From NCBI RefSeq assembly GCF_022965805.1, contig NC_133104.1:41646682-41710681 (forward strand): 64,000 bases of DNA. The letters are read 5' to 3'. The position numbers were made by a program, and so were the translations under genes. Positions 12,952 through 25,495 of this stretch are shown in pieces. The stretch comes from Primulina eburnea (Eukaryota; Streptophyta; Magnoliopsida; Lamiales; Gesneriaceae). Positions within the stretch are counted from its first letter, which is position 1, and the number at the start of each line of letters is the position of its first letter. Below the pieces are notes generated by a model. That model did no database searches. It saw only the letters and a program-made list of their open reading frames with translations, and had not been told where the DNA came from.

Positions 12952-14252
12952 TAAAGGCTTTGAACGTGTATAGACATTTTGTGTTGCTACTTTGTATAGA
13001 ACTTGGTCGGAGATGGATTGGAGATGATCTGATATTCTTATCTGATTCTTGTTGTTTGTTTGTACATGATGAAACAATATGTTCAAGCCAGTTTTTCTTC
13101 AAACCATTTCATTGAAGATTGATTGGCTTGTTTGTACTTTACATGTAGAGTAGAAGCAAGATTTAGGCAATTTGTCAAGTTGATTTCCAACTTTTGAAAA
13201 GATATTGGAATGTATCAGTTAGTACACAGACATATATACGTTCCAATGTGTTGAATAATAATATGTTTTGCTCCATGTGTCCACTTCGTTGTCTTTTCTC
13301 ATTTAATATGGTTCTTTGTTTGGTTATGGATCACTCACATCAATTTTCAAGGGGTCATATATGTAGAGGATATTGGCAGTGAGTTTCAGGCACAATGAAT
13401 TACTTTGAATGCTCTGTGATCAGTAAGTAGAGATGTATACTACATATATATGTTCTCTAGGGGAGTGCTACTTGATGGACCCAATCACTGCCTAATATGA
13501 GTCATACTCTTTCTTCCCTTTTGTTCGGTCTCAGCTCAATTCCTGGAATTCGCTCTAGACCAGTAAGTTATTATTTAAAAGGAAAATGGGATACTAAGGA
13601 AGAACATGTGAATAATTACTCTATGGTTTCTGGAAGGGGGCTTAGTAAAATGGATATATAAATGTGTTTAGAATGAGAAACATTAGATTTTGCCATGCAA
13701 TTTAAGTTAAACATTTTCGTAAGCCAAGGATTATTATGAAGCGAAGGTTCCATTCCCTAAAGTATTAAGCCATTTAGGTCCCTAATTTTGTTAATTTTGG
13801 AATTGGTATCAATTAACTAAGATTTTGTTATATTCACATCCATAATACATGGTGATTATCTTAATTAAAAAATTTCTTTTTGTCATACACGTTTTCCAAT
13901 TTGTTTAATAATATGATGTTTTTCTCTATTACTTCACTTGGTTGTTAAAGATGATTTAAGAACCACAAATACTTGTGATAGAACCAAACTTTTGGAATTT
14001 GGACATACTTCTTAATTGTTGCAAAGTTACTTTGCTTCACTCAAATTGCATGGGGTTTGTGTTTGGACTTTGGATAGAAGGATATACGTTTAGTCTTTAA
14101 TTGAATGGTATCATTTCATTTTTAGGAATGCAAATGGAAGCAGGGATTTCATTTTATTTTTTGAGACTAAGAAGTAAGAAGAGATCTTCAGTGATGCGAA
14201 TAATTAAAATTTTGAATTATTTTTCAAATTAATTTTTGCCAATGGGCTTTTC
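12952..14252. other. Spacer downstream of the F-box gene
   Basis: The first 200 bases are probably F-box 3' UTR. The rest is AT-rich with short spurious open frames only. I see no motif-bearing coding region, RNA gene or clear repeat. Confidence 0.5.
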
Positions 14253-14800
14253 TCAAGTTCTTGGAATTCGATCCACTTTTAGCCTCTTATGGGCCACACC
14301 TAATGAGCCCTTTTTAATAAAGGCCTTTGTCACAATCAATTTAGAAATTACAGAGGTTAAAATTTTAGGGTGATTGTGACTAAGACCAAAGGATGCCAGT
14401 TCATGAGCTGCTTTTTTGGCTGAACGTCGACAAAAAATGATGGTGAGTCCAGATGTTTGCAGCATTAGTCTTCTTATAAAAGAGATAATGGAAGCTTCAG
14501 GTGCAAAAGCATTAGAATGACGAATAGATTCAACTACATTAATTACGAGCATCAGTTTCTACAATTACATTAGTCCACTGGAGATGATAGGCTAAAATAA
14601 TACCTTCTCGAACAACAAATAACTCAGTCAGGTAAGGTGTTAAAACCCTCAAGATAGCCTGCACTAGCCATTAAGATCATACCTTTATCATCTCGAACAA
14701 TCATCCCTACATCGAAGAAATTGGAATCATCAAAGACGGCAGTATCCACATTTATCTTAAGACTCCCAACTTGTGGTGCAATCCAATTAATCAAAATAAG
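14253..14800 (-). pseudogene. RNase H (RVT_3-type) relic of a non-LTR retroelement
   Basis: Reading the minus strand from 14800, the translation gives WIAPQVGSLKINVDTAVFDD, then VGMIVRDDKG, a frameshift and stop near 14625-14650, then LFVVREGIILAYHLQW and VIVETDARN. A last open stretch (14552-14253) has NVVESIRHSNAF and KKAAHELASFGLSHN. This order matches the plant RNase H-like domain found at the C-terminus of LINE-type elements and in related host genes. Several frame changes show it is dead. No reverse transcriptase is seen upstream, so it is a 5'-truncated fragment. Confidence 0.7.
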
Positions 14801-16689
14801 ATTTAATTATCGTCTGGTGCGTTAAGAAAGGAACTAGTTTTTATTTAAAAAAACCAGACAATTGACAGAGGGCATGTATGTAGTATTAAGATTGAAATTT
14901 TGACCTAATTTAATTCCAAAAATAATAATTTAATTGGAGATGATTGTCCAAGTTTATATATACAACTCTCAATAACACTATCCAACCGATATGAGATATC
15001 TTAATACACATCCTCAAGTACGCTCGAGAATGAACAACTAGAGCGTGTATACATTAGCCCAACTATGATAAATCCAACACATAACGATGGGTTAAGCTCT
15101 AATACAATGTTAAAGATTGAGATTTTGATCTAACTCAACTTTAAAAGTTAGTTTAAAAAAATTATTGTCCAAATCCATATATATAATTTTTTAAACTCTA
15201 CCCAACCGACGAGAAATATGTAACACACAGGAGACGAGTTGGGAAGTTGTTTTCGTTGTCTCGTTCAAGTAATGATTATGAAAACATGCCAATACCCACC
15301 ATACGTCAACTTAGTACTCAAATCCAAACAACAAAGCAAAATAAATTAATCACTTTTAAAGCAAAGTTCTTCTTACTTAAAAGCCTGTCAATTCATAAAA
15401 CATAACCACAAACATATAATATTATTATATTGATTGATATTACGAAATATTCTATGTATCGACTCCAAGATAACTTTATTTTTATGTCACAACTAAATAA
15501 AAAATTGAAACGAGCAAATTTTTGACTTGTTCATCACCACTCATTCACATGATGGGTAAGTGTTACCTGCTCGATTTTTTTATTTTTTTATTTTTTTATT
15601 TTTTGACAATGAAACATTTATGAACCTAAAACATTGTCAGCGTTAACAAACAAGCACAACTGTAAGAATGAAAAGGCATTCGGAAAGTATTGTTAAAGAC
15701 AATGCTATATTCTTTTTTATGTAAAAAAATTACTTATTATTATAAATATGAGCTGACTTGACTCGTCTCTTGGAAAAAAATTCGTGAAATCATCTCACAA
15801 GATATCTATATTTGAACTATTTGAATTAGCTGAACAACTACTGAGTGATCTATTAAATATGATGATACTTTATTAAGTAAAGTTGAAACGAGAAGATGAT
15901 ATTGATATATTTGATTTTAATAAAGAGACAATTATCTTTATTTTTCGGGAAAAGACGAAGATGTACATATCATATCATGTATGCATGTGTTTATTTATGA
16001 TAATAAGTCAGATGCACAATTTTTTTTAAAAAAATAACAATTATGGGAACATGAAGAATTATTGAAGGGGTGGTCTGAATACTAACCATGAAATATCATA
16101 TTCCGTTTTGTTGACTTTGTGTAAAAGGTTGACCTTTTTTGTATGTTGCAAGATATTCGCACCAGAAGTACAATTAAAATTATTATCACCCTTCGGAATT
16201 CAAGAATCAAGTGGCAGCCGCAGGGCGTTATCTTATAATAATATTTTATTTTATTATAATTTGTAAACGTAATATGGATCGCTCATTGAAATGGCCTTGT
16301 AATATTCATACTCTTTTTTTAATATTAAACTTCTTTTATATTATTTAATCTGCATGAGTTTTTTATTTTATTTTTTATGGAAATATTTTATTTTGGGCTC
16401 TTTAAGAATTAAATCAAATTATTAAGGAAAATCCTCTTCAAATGACAAATGCTCGAAAATACCGTATACACAGAAAGTAACAAAAATGTTATCATGATCA
16501 AATAAATTTTTCTTTAAAATATTTTCCAAATTTTAATTTTAATATAATCTCTAAATAATTTTTTTACACAAAATAAAAATTCGATTCATCCATTTTACAT
16601 ATCACACGGATGAGAGGAAAACTTGAATGATATATCTGCTTTTGTAGTCACATACCTCCAAATAAAGCATTCGAAAGAGTCTGGCAGGA
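14801..16689. other. AT-rich spacer with old LTR-like and repeat fragments
   Basis: Contains two related blocks of about 110 bases (14887-14999 and 15115-15226) and a degenerate inverted piece of the palindrome-ended repeat at about 15706-15815 (GACTCGTCTC, then GTGAAATCATCTCACAAGA). The rest is AT-rich with homopolymer runs. No gene is seen. Confidence 0.5.
14887..15226. repeat. Direct repeat pair, possible solo-LTR or TRIM remnant
   Basis: Two blocks share the sequence order ATTGAAATTTTGACCTAA, ATTGTCCAAGTTTATATAT, CAACTC and ATCCAACCGA...GAGATAT. They are separated by about 115 bases containing TAAGCTCTAATACAATGTTA. This arrangement resembles small LTR-type elements of plants, but no PBS, polypurine tract or target duplication is recognised. 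Confidence 0.4.
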
Positions 16690-19090
16690 TGTAGGAATGT
16701 CTAAAATGAACCGACCCAACAACCCGATATGAGTTGACACGAAATAATAAGGTTATGATTGGAGGTTTTCGGGTTCGAGTCAAATCGAATTGAACAAACC
16801 CTCAAAAAATGGGTTGGGTTAAGTTCGGGTTGACCTGAATCAAGTCACCCTTAATCTTAAACCCACCTGGTTCACTTTGAAATCAAAGAGGTGGAAATAT
16901 TTTGATATACTTCCCAAAATAGAGGGAAAAGATTTCTTTAGCAAATGTAAAATATGCGGGGTTACATATAAAGCAGACAGTAGCATGGATACGGATAATC
17001 TTCGACCCAATATCCTCAATCAGTGACCTATAAAAAAACTCATGATATTGCTGAGGCTTTGTTAGAACAATGCAACAAAAATCTTGTCATTAGGTCACAA
17101 AAGTTAGACCATGAAAAGTTTAGAGAGTTGCTAATCTCAGTAATTGTGAGACATGATTTACCGTTTGAGTTTGTGGAATATGAGGTAATTAAATCAATTT
17201 TTACCAATTTGGAACCACAAATCGATCGGTGCACGATAAACACAGCAAAGAATGATATTCTCAAGATGCATAAAAATGAGTGCACTATTCTATCCCAAGA
17301 AATGCGTGTATGACTTGGAAAAATTTGTTTCACTTATGATATGTGGACTTCTATTGCCATTGATGGCTATATATACTTAACATCACTTTTCATTGATTCT
17401 AATTGGGTTTTGCAACAAAAAAAAAAGATTTTTTTTATCTTCCGTGCCTCCACCTCATTTTAGTATTGCCGTGTATGATAACATTAACCGTGTGTTTGGT
17501 TGGGTGGATTAAATAAGGATAGATTAATAGTCAAATATTTATCGTTAAAATTTTAAGATGTTTTAATAATCATTTTGACCCGGTTTAAGAACCATTTTTA
17601 TTAATCAAATAGTTATCCATAAAATTGGATCATAAACTTGGTCAAAATGATTATTAAAACAACTTAAAATTTTAACGATAAATATTTGACTATTAATTTA
17701 TCCTTATTTAATCCACCCAAACATTCAGTAATTCAGTTGTGTTTAAGGATAAATTAATAGACAACCAAACACACCAGTTGTGTTTAAGGATAAATTAATA
17801 GACAACGAATTAATAAACAAACAAGCACAACAGTTTACTGAATGTTTGGGGAATTCAGTGTAAGGTTTTCATAATTACATTAGACAACGATGTTGCAAAA
17901 ATGATGTGTTTGTTGACCTTTTAAGAGATCGAATTGGTTTAAATTTTTTAGTATTGAATGTTGGAGAATTTTTCATGTTCGATGTTGTGCACACATTTTG
18001 AATTTAATCGTGTAAGAATTTTTTTTTAAAAATCGATTATTCTGTCTATATGATTTGTAAATGATAAAGTATGTGAAAGACAACCAATTGAGTAAGTAAA
18101 TAGAATATGTTACCCAAACTGCACTTGATTCTAAGAGGCAAGATGTTCCTATTAGATTGAATTTTACGTCTTTGATGCTTTCTACAGTTACTTTTGAATC
18201 AGCTTTTAGTACAGGTGGTTGGATACTTGACCAATATCGCACTGCAATGAAGTTTGATGTTGTTGAAGCATTGGTTTGTCGTAGAGATTGGTTGGTTAGA
18301 CATAAATTTCAATGGTTCGTCTTTTTTATTTTAATTTAAATTTATTTGTTTTATTGTTATATATATTTTTTAGGAGCTACCAAGGTGAAGTTAGATGATT
18401 TGATTGAAAATATTATGATTTTGTTCATAAATGAGGATGATGGCCGGATCAAATGCTATGGCAACAGATGACTGATGATTCTAAAGTCGTTATGATGTTG
18501 TACCAGGTTTTAGATGTAGTCGAATACCGACATTCATTTTGACATGTCGAAGCTTTAGGAATAAGTTTCGATGATCATGGTGGGGGTGGGCATGATGTTG
18601 TAGCAGGTTTGATTTGGGGTTTGAATTAATTTTCTATTGGTTTTTAATTTCTAGCTGATTTTATATAAAATAAATCAAATTTTGTTGGATTAATATTCAG
18701 ATTTGTGATGAATTCTCATGTTATTGACATCTCTTACTCACTTGATCATAATATAAAGTAATAATTTTATGATCATTTTCGAAATTTTAGCAAGAAACCA
18801 AGAAGCACATGTTTTGCATGTAAATATCCTTTATATCATATGAAAAATGACTCATTTGGCAGGATAAGAGTACTATGTTAGTATTTATAGTAATATTTTA
18901 TTAATATTCTACTCGTAACAGACGTTGATGATTAAAAATATCAAAGATATATGTGTGTTCTTTCTTAACAAAATTACTTATTTTTATGCAGTTAAAAAAA
19001 TAAAAAAAAAATCATATCAGGTTTGGCGGGTTACTTGATTTGGTCGAGTTCGGGTTCAAATTTTTCGTGTTTGTTCGGGTTGGAGAAATT
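16690..19090 (+). mobile_element. Decayed hAT-family DNA transposon
   Basis: Both edges (16690-16850 and 19016-19090) carry clusters of GGGTT/CGGGTT motifs, like hAT subterminal repeats. Between them, broken plus-strand frames resemble a hAT transposase: a BED-type zinc finger near 16888-16985 (KRWKYFDILPK, then CKICG), a conserved block at about 17095-17310 (KFRELLISVIVRHDLPFEFV), a C-A-H-I-L-N-L-I-type motif near 17975-18010, and the C-terminal dimerisation region near 18190-18300 (FESAFSTGGWILDQYRT, VVEALVCRRDWL). Multiple stops, frameshifts and an internal deletion make it non-functional. A foldback MITE has inserted inside (17491-17727). Exact termini and target duplication were not found. 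Confidence 0.65.
17491..17727. mobile_element. Foldback MITE nested in the hAT relic
   Basis: The left arm (17501-17580) and right arm (17640-17719) are inverted complements over 80 bases with about two mismatches. They enclose a loop of about 59 bases, so the whole could form one long hairpin. The near-identity of the arms suggests a younger age than the surrounding hAT relic. Just downstream a 32-base segment (17734-17765) is directly repeated at 17775-17806. No protein is encoded. Confidence 0.8.
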
Positions 19091-20928
19091 TTTGTAATCC
19101 CATCGCTTCAATGTGGAGAATAAATACAATGTACAGAAATAAAAAGGAATTGCTATTCAATATTTTCATATTCAAAAATTTTAACGTTATTTCTTACAAA
19201 ACTATAAATACATAGAATATTTGATATCTAAAAAGAAGCAAACTCCGTGTCACAACTTATTACATTGTAAAGAAGTTTTTATGTAAAATTTAAAATAAAT
19301 TAACAAAGTGAGGAGTTGCCAATTTTGCATAGAGTATATGTATGTAATGTGTTTTTTTTAAAATAAATAAATTACAGAATTGCGTAAAATTTTAATTGAT
19401 GCTTTTTTCCAATTCTTTTTTTTTAAAAAAATTTACTTTTGTTTTACCTTTCGAACATTTGGGGAGGCCCATTTTCATTTCCATGTGTGAACGTAGACTT
19501 TCACGTTCGTTGCTTACAAGTTGACCAAATCTTGTTGGACTTGCGTGGGCCTACCCAACTTTTTAGTCAAGCCATCGTGTTTGAAAGTTTTGGGAATTCG
19601 TGGATATAGGAATTTTTATGAATTTTTTTTTTATGCCACTAGAATTCACAAATATTATTTTTATGTGTATTGTGTAGATTTTGAAAATAATACGATAGTT
19701 TCTACTTGATTAGTTTTGTATAACAAACTCGTCAGAAACAATGTAACCAGTGAAAATCGAATCTCCAATCATTGGACGAGTACTCACCTGCTCCACCAAT
19801 TTTGACACTCTCGTAGGCGGTATGAAAATATTTTTAAAAAATCCAGTGTTGTTAAATTATAAATATAAAAATATACTCTATAGGGAAAATAAAGTATCAT
19901 TCAGCCATAAGTTTTATAATCCGAAAATCAGATGAGTGTAGCATAAAATGATACACAATCAATGTAAGTAATTTTGTTTTTCAGACTCTAGTGGCTGGCT
20001 TTTCTCGAACAACCCTCATATTTAAGTTTAAAATTAAAAGTTTCGACTTAACGGTATCTTCCATCCGATGTCACATAACACGTTAGATCCCATATATATG
20101 AATGATATATTGTATCATATCGTATACAAAAATGCACCATGTATATCGTATCGAAAATTACAGTATTAAAAATATTTATACTTATACAATAATGAAAATT
20201 CGGTATACATGTATGAATAATTAGCATATCGATTATACCAAAATTGCAGTATACCGATATTTCATACGCTATCGGTATATACTGTTCTATTTCGAAAAAA
20301 AAATATTTTTTTTGTTAAAATAAAATGAACTTTATTATTTAAAAATATTATATATATTTTAAATTTATATATATAATTTTAGTATATATCGAAAATTTCA
20401 CATTTTATATCATTAACGTGTCAAAGATTTCGATATCGATACCTTTCGATATTTTGATACAGTAACATGGATGATAAACTAAATGTATTTTTCACTACCA
20501 CCGCCCAAAATACAAAATCTGACTTAATCAAGAGCGTACCACTGTGTTTCCTGTAATGTATATATAGCATGTCGGTGGTGGTAGTGTAACTTCGTGATAC
20601 ATAATGCTATATCAACCTACAACCCTATTTTATTTTATTTTTTGCTTAGACATAAATTAAGATATTTTAAAATATGATATATTTTTTTATTGGACATCAT
20701 AATATAGAACAAACTTTTCAGCAATAGTAACATATTTTTTTATTAGTTTGATATATAATTACAAAAAATGCGACATTTTTTTCTAGATTTTTATACATAT
20801 AAAATTAACTATAACGAAAACAAACTTTACATAGCATTTTGAAAAGGAAAAAAGTAAAATAACACAAAATCCAAATCCAAATTGTGTATGAAACTAATAC
20901 TAAGGCAGTATTTAGAAAAAAAAGTTAG
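19091..20928. other. AT-rich spacer
   Basis: Contains a low-complexity stretch at about 20080-20470 rich in GATATCG and GGTATAC-type words. Otherwise only short, motif-free open frames. No gene is supported. Confidence 0.5.
20080..20470. repeat. Repeat rich in CGATATCG/GGTATACC words
   Basis: Words such as ATATCGTATCG, GTATACCGATAT, ATCGGTATAT and TCGATATCGATACC recur on both strands within about 390 bases. The self-complementary words suggest a foldback or subterminal-repeat-type non-autonomous element. Its ends are not defined. Confidence 0.45.
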
Positions 20929-21110
20929 CAAAAACTCGTTTGAGACGGTCTCACGAGTCGTATTTTGTGGGATAAATCTCTCATTTGGATCATCCATAAA
21001 AAAATATTATTTTTTATGCTAAGTGTATTACTTTTTATTATGAATATCGGTAGAGTTGACCCGTTCTCACAGATAAAAATCATTGAGATTATACCATAAA
21101 AGACCTATTC
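20929..21110 (-). repeat. Palindrome-ended dispersed repeat, copy 3 (inverted)
   Basis: Reads in reverse: GCAAAAACTCGTTTGAGACG, GTCTCACGAGTC, then TTGGATCATCCATAAAAAA, ATTACTTTTTATTATGAATA and GTTGACCCG near the right end. It is the reverse complement of the block order at 21366, diverged at many positions. Confidence 0.8.
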
Positions 21111-21365
21111 TTAGAAGTTTGAAATCTTTCAATGTATTATGTCGGCGGGACGCTTTGAATGCACCTCCGAGCCAACGGAGAAACATTAATTTTTTTACTT
21201 AACGGCTCCTTTCGATAGTTGGATAAGATATTCCAACTTGTTGAGCATAAAATCCATTCCCTTCTCCGAATTTGTAAATCAAAAGTTTTTTTAAATATAT
21301 TTTTAAAAAATAATAATCATAATTGAAAATTGAAAATGTCGATTCGAAACTTATTAAAAAATGAG

Positions 21366-21543
21366 TGAGTCTCATGTGAGACCGTCTCACGGATCATAAT
21401 CCGTGAGACGGGTCAACCCTACCCATATTCACAATAAAAAGTAATACTCTTAGCATAAAAAGTAATACTTTTTCATGGGTGACCCAAATAAGAGATCCAT
21501 CTCACGAATATGACCCGTGAGACCGTCTCACACAAGTTTTTGC
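21366..21543 (+). repeat. Palindrome-ended dispersed repeat, copy 4 (near-consensus)
   Basis: One of the two best-preserved copies (the other is at 32725). It starts CTCATGTGAGACCGTCTCAC, then a second palindrome arm ATCCGTGAGACGGGTCAACC, the core ACAATAAAAAGTAATAC occurring with a near-repeat, TGGGTGACCCAAATAAGAG, and a closing GTGAGACCGTCTCACACAAG. It lies only 256 bases from the inverted copy at 20929. Confidence 0.9.
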
Positions 21544-22160
21544 TTTAAAAAATAGTGTTTCAATCCATATTTCATAATATTTATAAATATAAATACTTTT
21601 TAATTATACATACACGTATACACAAAATCCAACTTTACGTATTCACTTCAATCTTATCCAATTCTTAACCGTGGAGAAATTGTATTAAATTAAATCCGCA
21701 ATCAATATGGAAAGAAAGAAATTCAATATTATCTAGTCAACTATAACAGGAAAATAATTTTTTTATTTTAATTTATTCATTAAATTAAAATATATCATTA
21801 TTATTATATTGTTGTTATGCAAAATAACTTTTTTAACTTAAAGTTGACTCTTGACAGCTATTTTGTTCCGTGTAATTTCAAATTTGATTGTGTATATATT
21901 ATATTACATATTTTAATTTACTCAATTTTAATTTATATATTGACAGCTAAAATGTTCTGTATATTTATTTCTTACGTAATTTAATTTCATTAAATTTAAT
22001 TTAAGTAGTCAACATTCTCTATATATAGTCCTCTCCATGATAGAGAGTCAGTACGATTATTTTTCAATTTTCATCTCTCTTCTCTCCCTCCTTCCCTCCT
22101 CTTCTCTCCGGTGATAATATATACTTCAGACGAGTGAGTGTGTTCTGCGGAGACAAAAAA
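21544..22160. other. Promoter and leader region of the STP gene
   Basis: AT-rich DNA ending in a TATA-like box (22020-22027) and a strongly pyrimidine-rich leader (about 22070-22110, CTCTCTTCTCTCCCTCC) common in plant 5' UTRs. An in-frame ATG at 22134 lies upstream of the chosen start. Confidence 0.6.
22020..22027 (+). promoter_or_regulatory. TATA-like box of the STP gene
   Basis: TATATATA, flanked by CTC and GTC, sits about 140 bases before the ATG at 22161 and about 50 before the pyrimidine-rich leader, a plausible distance for a core promoter in plants. Confidence 0.55.
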
Positions 22161-24686
22161 ATGGCGGGTGGGTTTGTCCCAGGTGCCGGGAACGGGAAAG
22201 AATATCCCGGGAACCTTACTCCTTACGTCATCGTGACGTGTGTGATTGCTGCCATGGGTGGTCTGATTTTCGGTTACGATATTGGAATATCAGGTACGTG
22301 TTTATTCACAATGTTCATTCGGTTTTTGGGTTCGATTCAGGATCTGATTGTTTAATATACAGGTGGGGTAACCTCCATGGATCCATTCTTGGAGAAATTT
22401 TTCCCGTCGGTGTACAGGAAGCAGAAGGCGGACGACACAACCAACCAGTACTGTAAATTTGACAGCGTGACGCTGACTCTGTTTACGTCTTCTCTGTACC
22501 TGGCTGCGCTGTGTTCGTCGCTTGTGGCGTCTACGGTGACTAGGACGATGGGGAGGAAGCTGTCGATGCTGCTCGGCGGAGTCCTGTTCTGCGTCGGAGC
22601 ATTGATTAATGGGTTTGCTCAGGCAGTTTGGATGCTTATTGTTGGGCGTATTTTCCTTGGTTTTGGCATCGGATTTGCGAATCAGGTATATTTTTTTTTC
22701 TTCGTAATTTTAAATTTAAATTATTTATTTATTCATCATTATTTTCGGATGGAGGTTGATCATAATTTGAATTTGTGGGTCAAAGGAAGTAAGTAGAATC
22801 TGTTAGATCTGATTTTTATAAAAAAATAATATGCAATATTATGAAAATAACTTTCCCAAAATAATATATCATTACACCAACGGGAAGAGTTGACCTATAA
22901 CCTTTTTCGAAAAGATTTTGTTTTAAAAGAACATTTTTTAATGTATAAATTTATATGAATATTAATCCAAAAGGCATTCAATAAAAATATCATAACATTT
23001 AAATATTTAAAATAAGATAAAAAAAATGTTATGTCGCAAACAAACGAGCTGTGATCTAAACTTTTTTTTGGATATTAATTAATTTCAAGATTCTCAATTT
23101 TTCTTAGATAAATCTGAAAATGGTATACGGAAGGTTGCTTCCGATTTTTTGTCGGTTGCAATTATTGCTGTGCATTGATTACAAGAAAGAAAATTTTCAT
23201 TATCGCAACTTTAACAATTTTTCTATTGGTTATAAAAGTTATCCTTTTGTTTTTTGTTTTTGTTTTGTCCTATTTGTGACTTCTTATTTTGTTTCTCTAT
23301 CGTCATTCAAGACTGATAGTAAAGAGTTAAAAGTGGCCTAGAGGCCTCGACTTTATTCAACATAAAAACTTGTCCTTTTAGAGATCATCCACATTTTTAA
23401 TTCGTCCCATGTTTCTCAGTCGTTAAATTTTTGATTTTATTTTCTGCAGTCTGTGCCACTCTACCTATCCGAAATGGCTCCTTACAGATACAGAGGTGCA
23501 CTCAACATTGGCTTTCAACTCTCCATCACAATCGGTATCCTGGCAGCCAATCTCCTAAACTATGGTTTTGCCAAGATCAAGGGCGGCTGGGGGTGGCGCC
23601 TGAGTCTCGGTGGTGCGATGGTCCCGGCTTTGATAATCACTGTCGGATCTTTAATCCTTCCGGAAACACCCAACTCCATGATCGAACGTGGCAGAACCGA
23701 AGAGGCACGATCCAAATTGCAACGAATCCGAGGTGTAGGAGATATAGACGAGGAGTTCAATGATCTTGTCGCGGCCAGTGAAGCATCTCGAAAAGTCGAG
23801 CATCCGTGGAGGAATCTTCTGCAAAGGAAGTACAGGCCTCATTTGACGATGGCTATAGCCATTCCCTTCTTTCAGCAGCTCACGGGGATCAACGTGATCA
23901 TGTTTTACGCACCAGTTCTGTTCAAGACTATCGGCTTCGGGGGCGAGGCTTCGTTGATGTCTGCTGTGATCACTGGAGCGGTGAATGTTGCGGCCACTGT
24001 GGTATCCATTTATGGTGTGGATAAGTGGGGGAGAAGGTTTCTGTTTCTTGAAGGTGGTGTTCAGATGCTTGTGTGTCAGGTAAATTAATATTCCATTTCA
24101 CTTCAATTATCTATTTCTTTATCACATTTATAAAATAAATATCAGATGTAACTCAAAGTGTGAATGTAAGGCTTTAAGCACTGAGTTTTGTTTGTATATT
24201 TGTTATCAGATCGTGGTAGCAGCTTGCATAGGTGCGAAATTTGGGATAGATGGTAATCCAGGTGATTTGCCCAAATGGTACGCCATCGTCGTGGTACTGT
24301 TCATCTGCATATATGTGGCGGGGTTCGCTTGGTCATGGGGTCCCCTCGGATGGCTGGTGCCTAGCGAAATCTTCCCACTCGAAATCCGGTCAGCTGCACA
24401 GAGTATCAACGTTTCTGTCAACATGTTTTTCACCTTCGTGATTGCTCAAGTCTTCTTGATGATGTTGTGTCACTTGAAATTCGGGCTGTTCTTGTTCTTT
24501 GCATTCTTTGTGGTGGTGATGACGATTTTCATGTACTACTTCTTGCCGGAGACGAAGAATATTCCCATAGAGGAGATGGTGGGTGTGTGGAAGCAGCATT
24601 GGTTCTGGTCAAGGTTCATGAGTGATGTGGATTATCCTAATGGCAAGATTGAAATGAAGAAGGGTGGCGCAAATTACAGAGTATAA
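22161..24686 (+). CDS. STP-family monosaccharide/H+ symporter (sugar transport protein)
   Basis: Imports hexoses across the plasma membrane with protons (family knowledge). Four exons join in phase: 22161-22293, 22363-22685, 23450-24079 and 24210-24686, giving 520 residues, typical of STPs. The major facilitator signature runs throughout: [16 protein letters not shown] after helix 1, [110 protein letters not shown] and FLPETKN, with twelve hydrophobic segments. CRFD-type extracellular cysteine is present as QYCKFDS. The start at MAGGF is preferred because STPs usually begin that way; an in-frame ATG nine codons upstream (22134) is possible. Resembles the STP1/STP12 group. The second intron (764 bases) is AT-rich and empty. 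Confidence 0.95.
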
Positions 24687-25390
24687 CTATTAAAAGCGTG
24701 CCTTGATTTTATTAAAAACGCGTTCACTCGGTGTTATTATTAGTCTATCTGATAATTATTTAGGATTGAAAACTACAAAGTAAATTGTTGATGTTTATTA
24801 TGTTGCTAGTTTGAATTTTATTCGTAGGAAAACTAAAGAAGTTCCAGGATTATTGCTATTTTCTTTGGCTTCTTTTCTTAAATCATATATATTGTATTTT
24901 TTTCTTTTTTTTTTGAGAAAAAAAAACTATTTAGTCATCATGGTGACAAATGTGGTTGTTCTTATCTTTATTTATATTTATCTGTTTTTTTAATGGTTTT
25001 CCTGAATAAATTTAGTCACGGCCACAGAAACGAGACAAAAAGCGTGACACCCTGATTAGTGGATGAACATGGATCACGCTTTTTTTGTCTCTAATAATGT
25101 GGGGATAGTAAATACAGTCATTTAGGTCACGGAAATTATGATTTTGCAACAACCATGAATCACATGATCTTAGACAATTTCATTGAATTTGAAAGACCCC
25201 AGGATTCGAATTTCTGGATAGAATTTGGGATGGTTAGAATATATCTCTCTTGCTAATTTCTACTTCTACGAGACAGATTGACAAATACATTAATTTTTTT
25301 TTATTATGGTATAAATGAAAATCTATAATATATGTTTGGATAATATTTTTGTAATTTTTTTTATAAAACTGCCTTTAAAAAATATGTTCT

Positions 25391-25495
25391 CGTAATATTA
25401 TTTGGGTTATCCATGAAAAAATATTACTTTTTATGCTGAGAGTATTATTTTTTATTGTGAATATCGATAGGGTTGACTCGTCTCACACAAAATTT
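25391..25495 (-). repeat. Palindrome-ended dispersed repeat, copy 5 (truncated, inverted)
   Basis: Retains GGTTATCCATGAAAAAATAT, ACTTTTTATGCT, TATTGTGAATATCGATAGGG and TTGACTCGTCTCACAC, which are the core and one end. The other palindromic end is missing. Confidence 0.7.

Noticed and set aside
17023..17313. Intact 96-codon gene
   Set aside because: The frame is only a surviving piece of the hAT transposase, with stops before and after it.
22134..22160. Upstream in-frame ATG for the STP gene
   Set aside because: It adds nine residues not typical of STPs; MAGGF at 22161 is the usual start. Kept only as an alternative.
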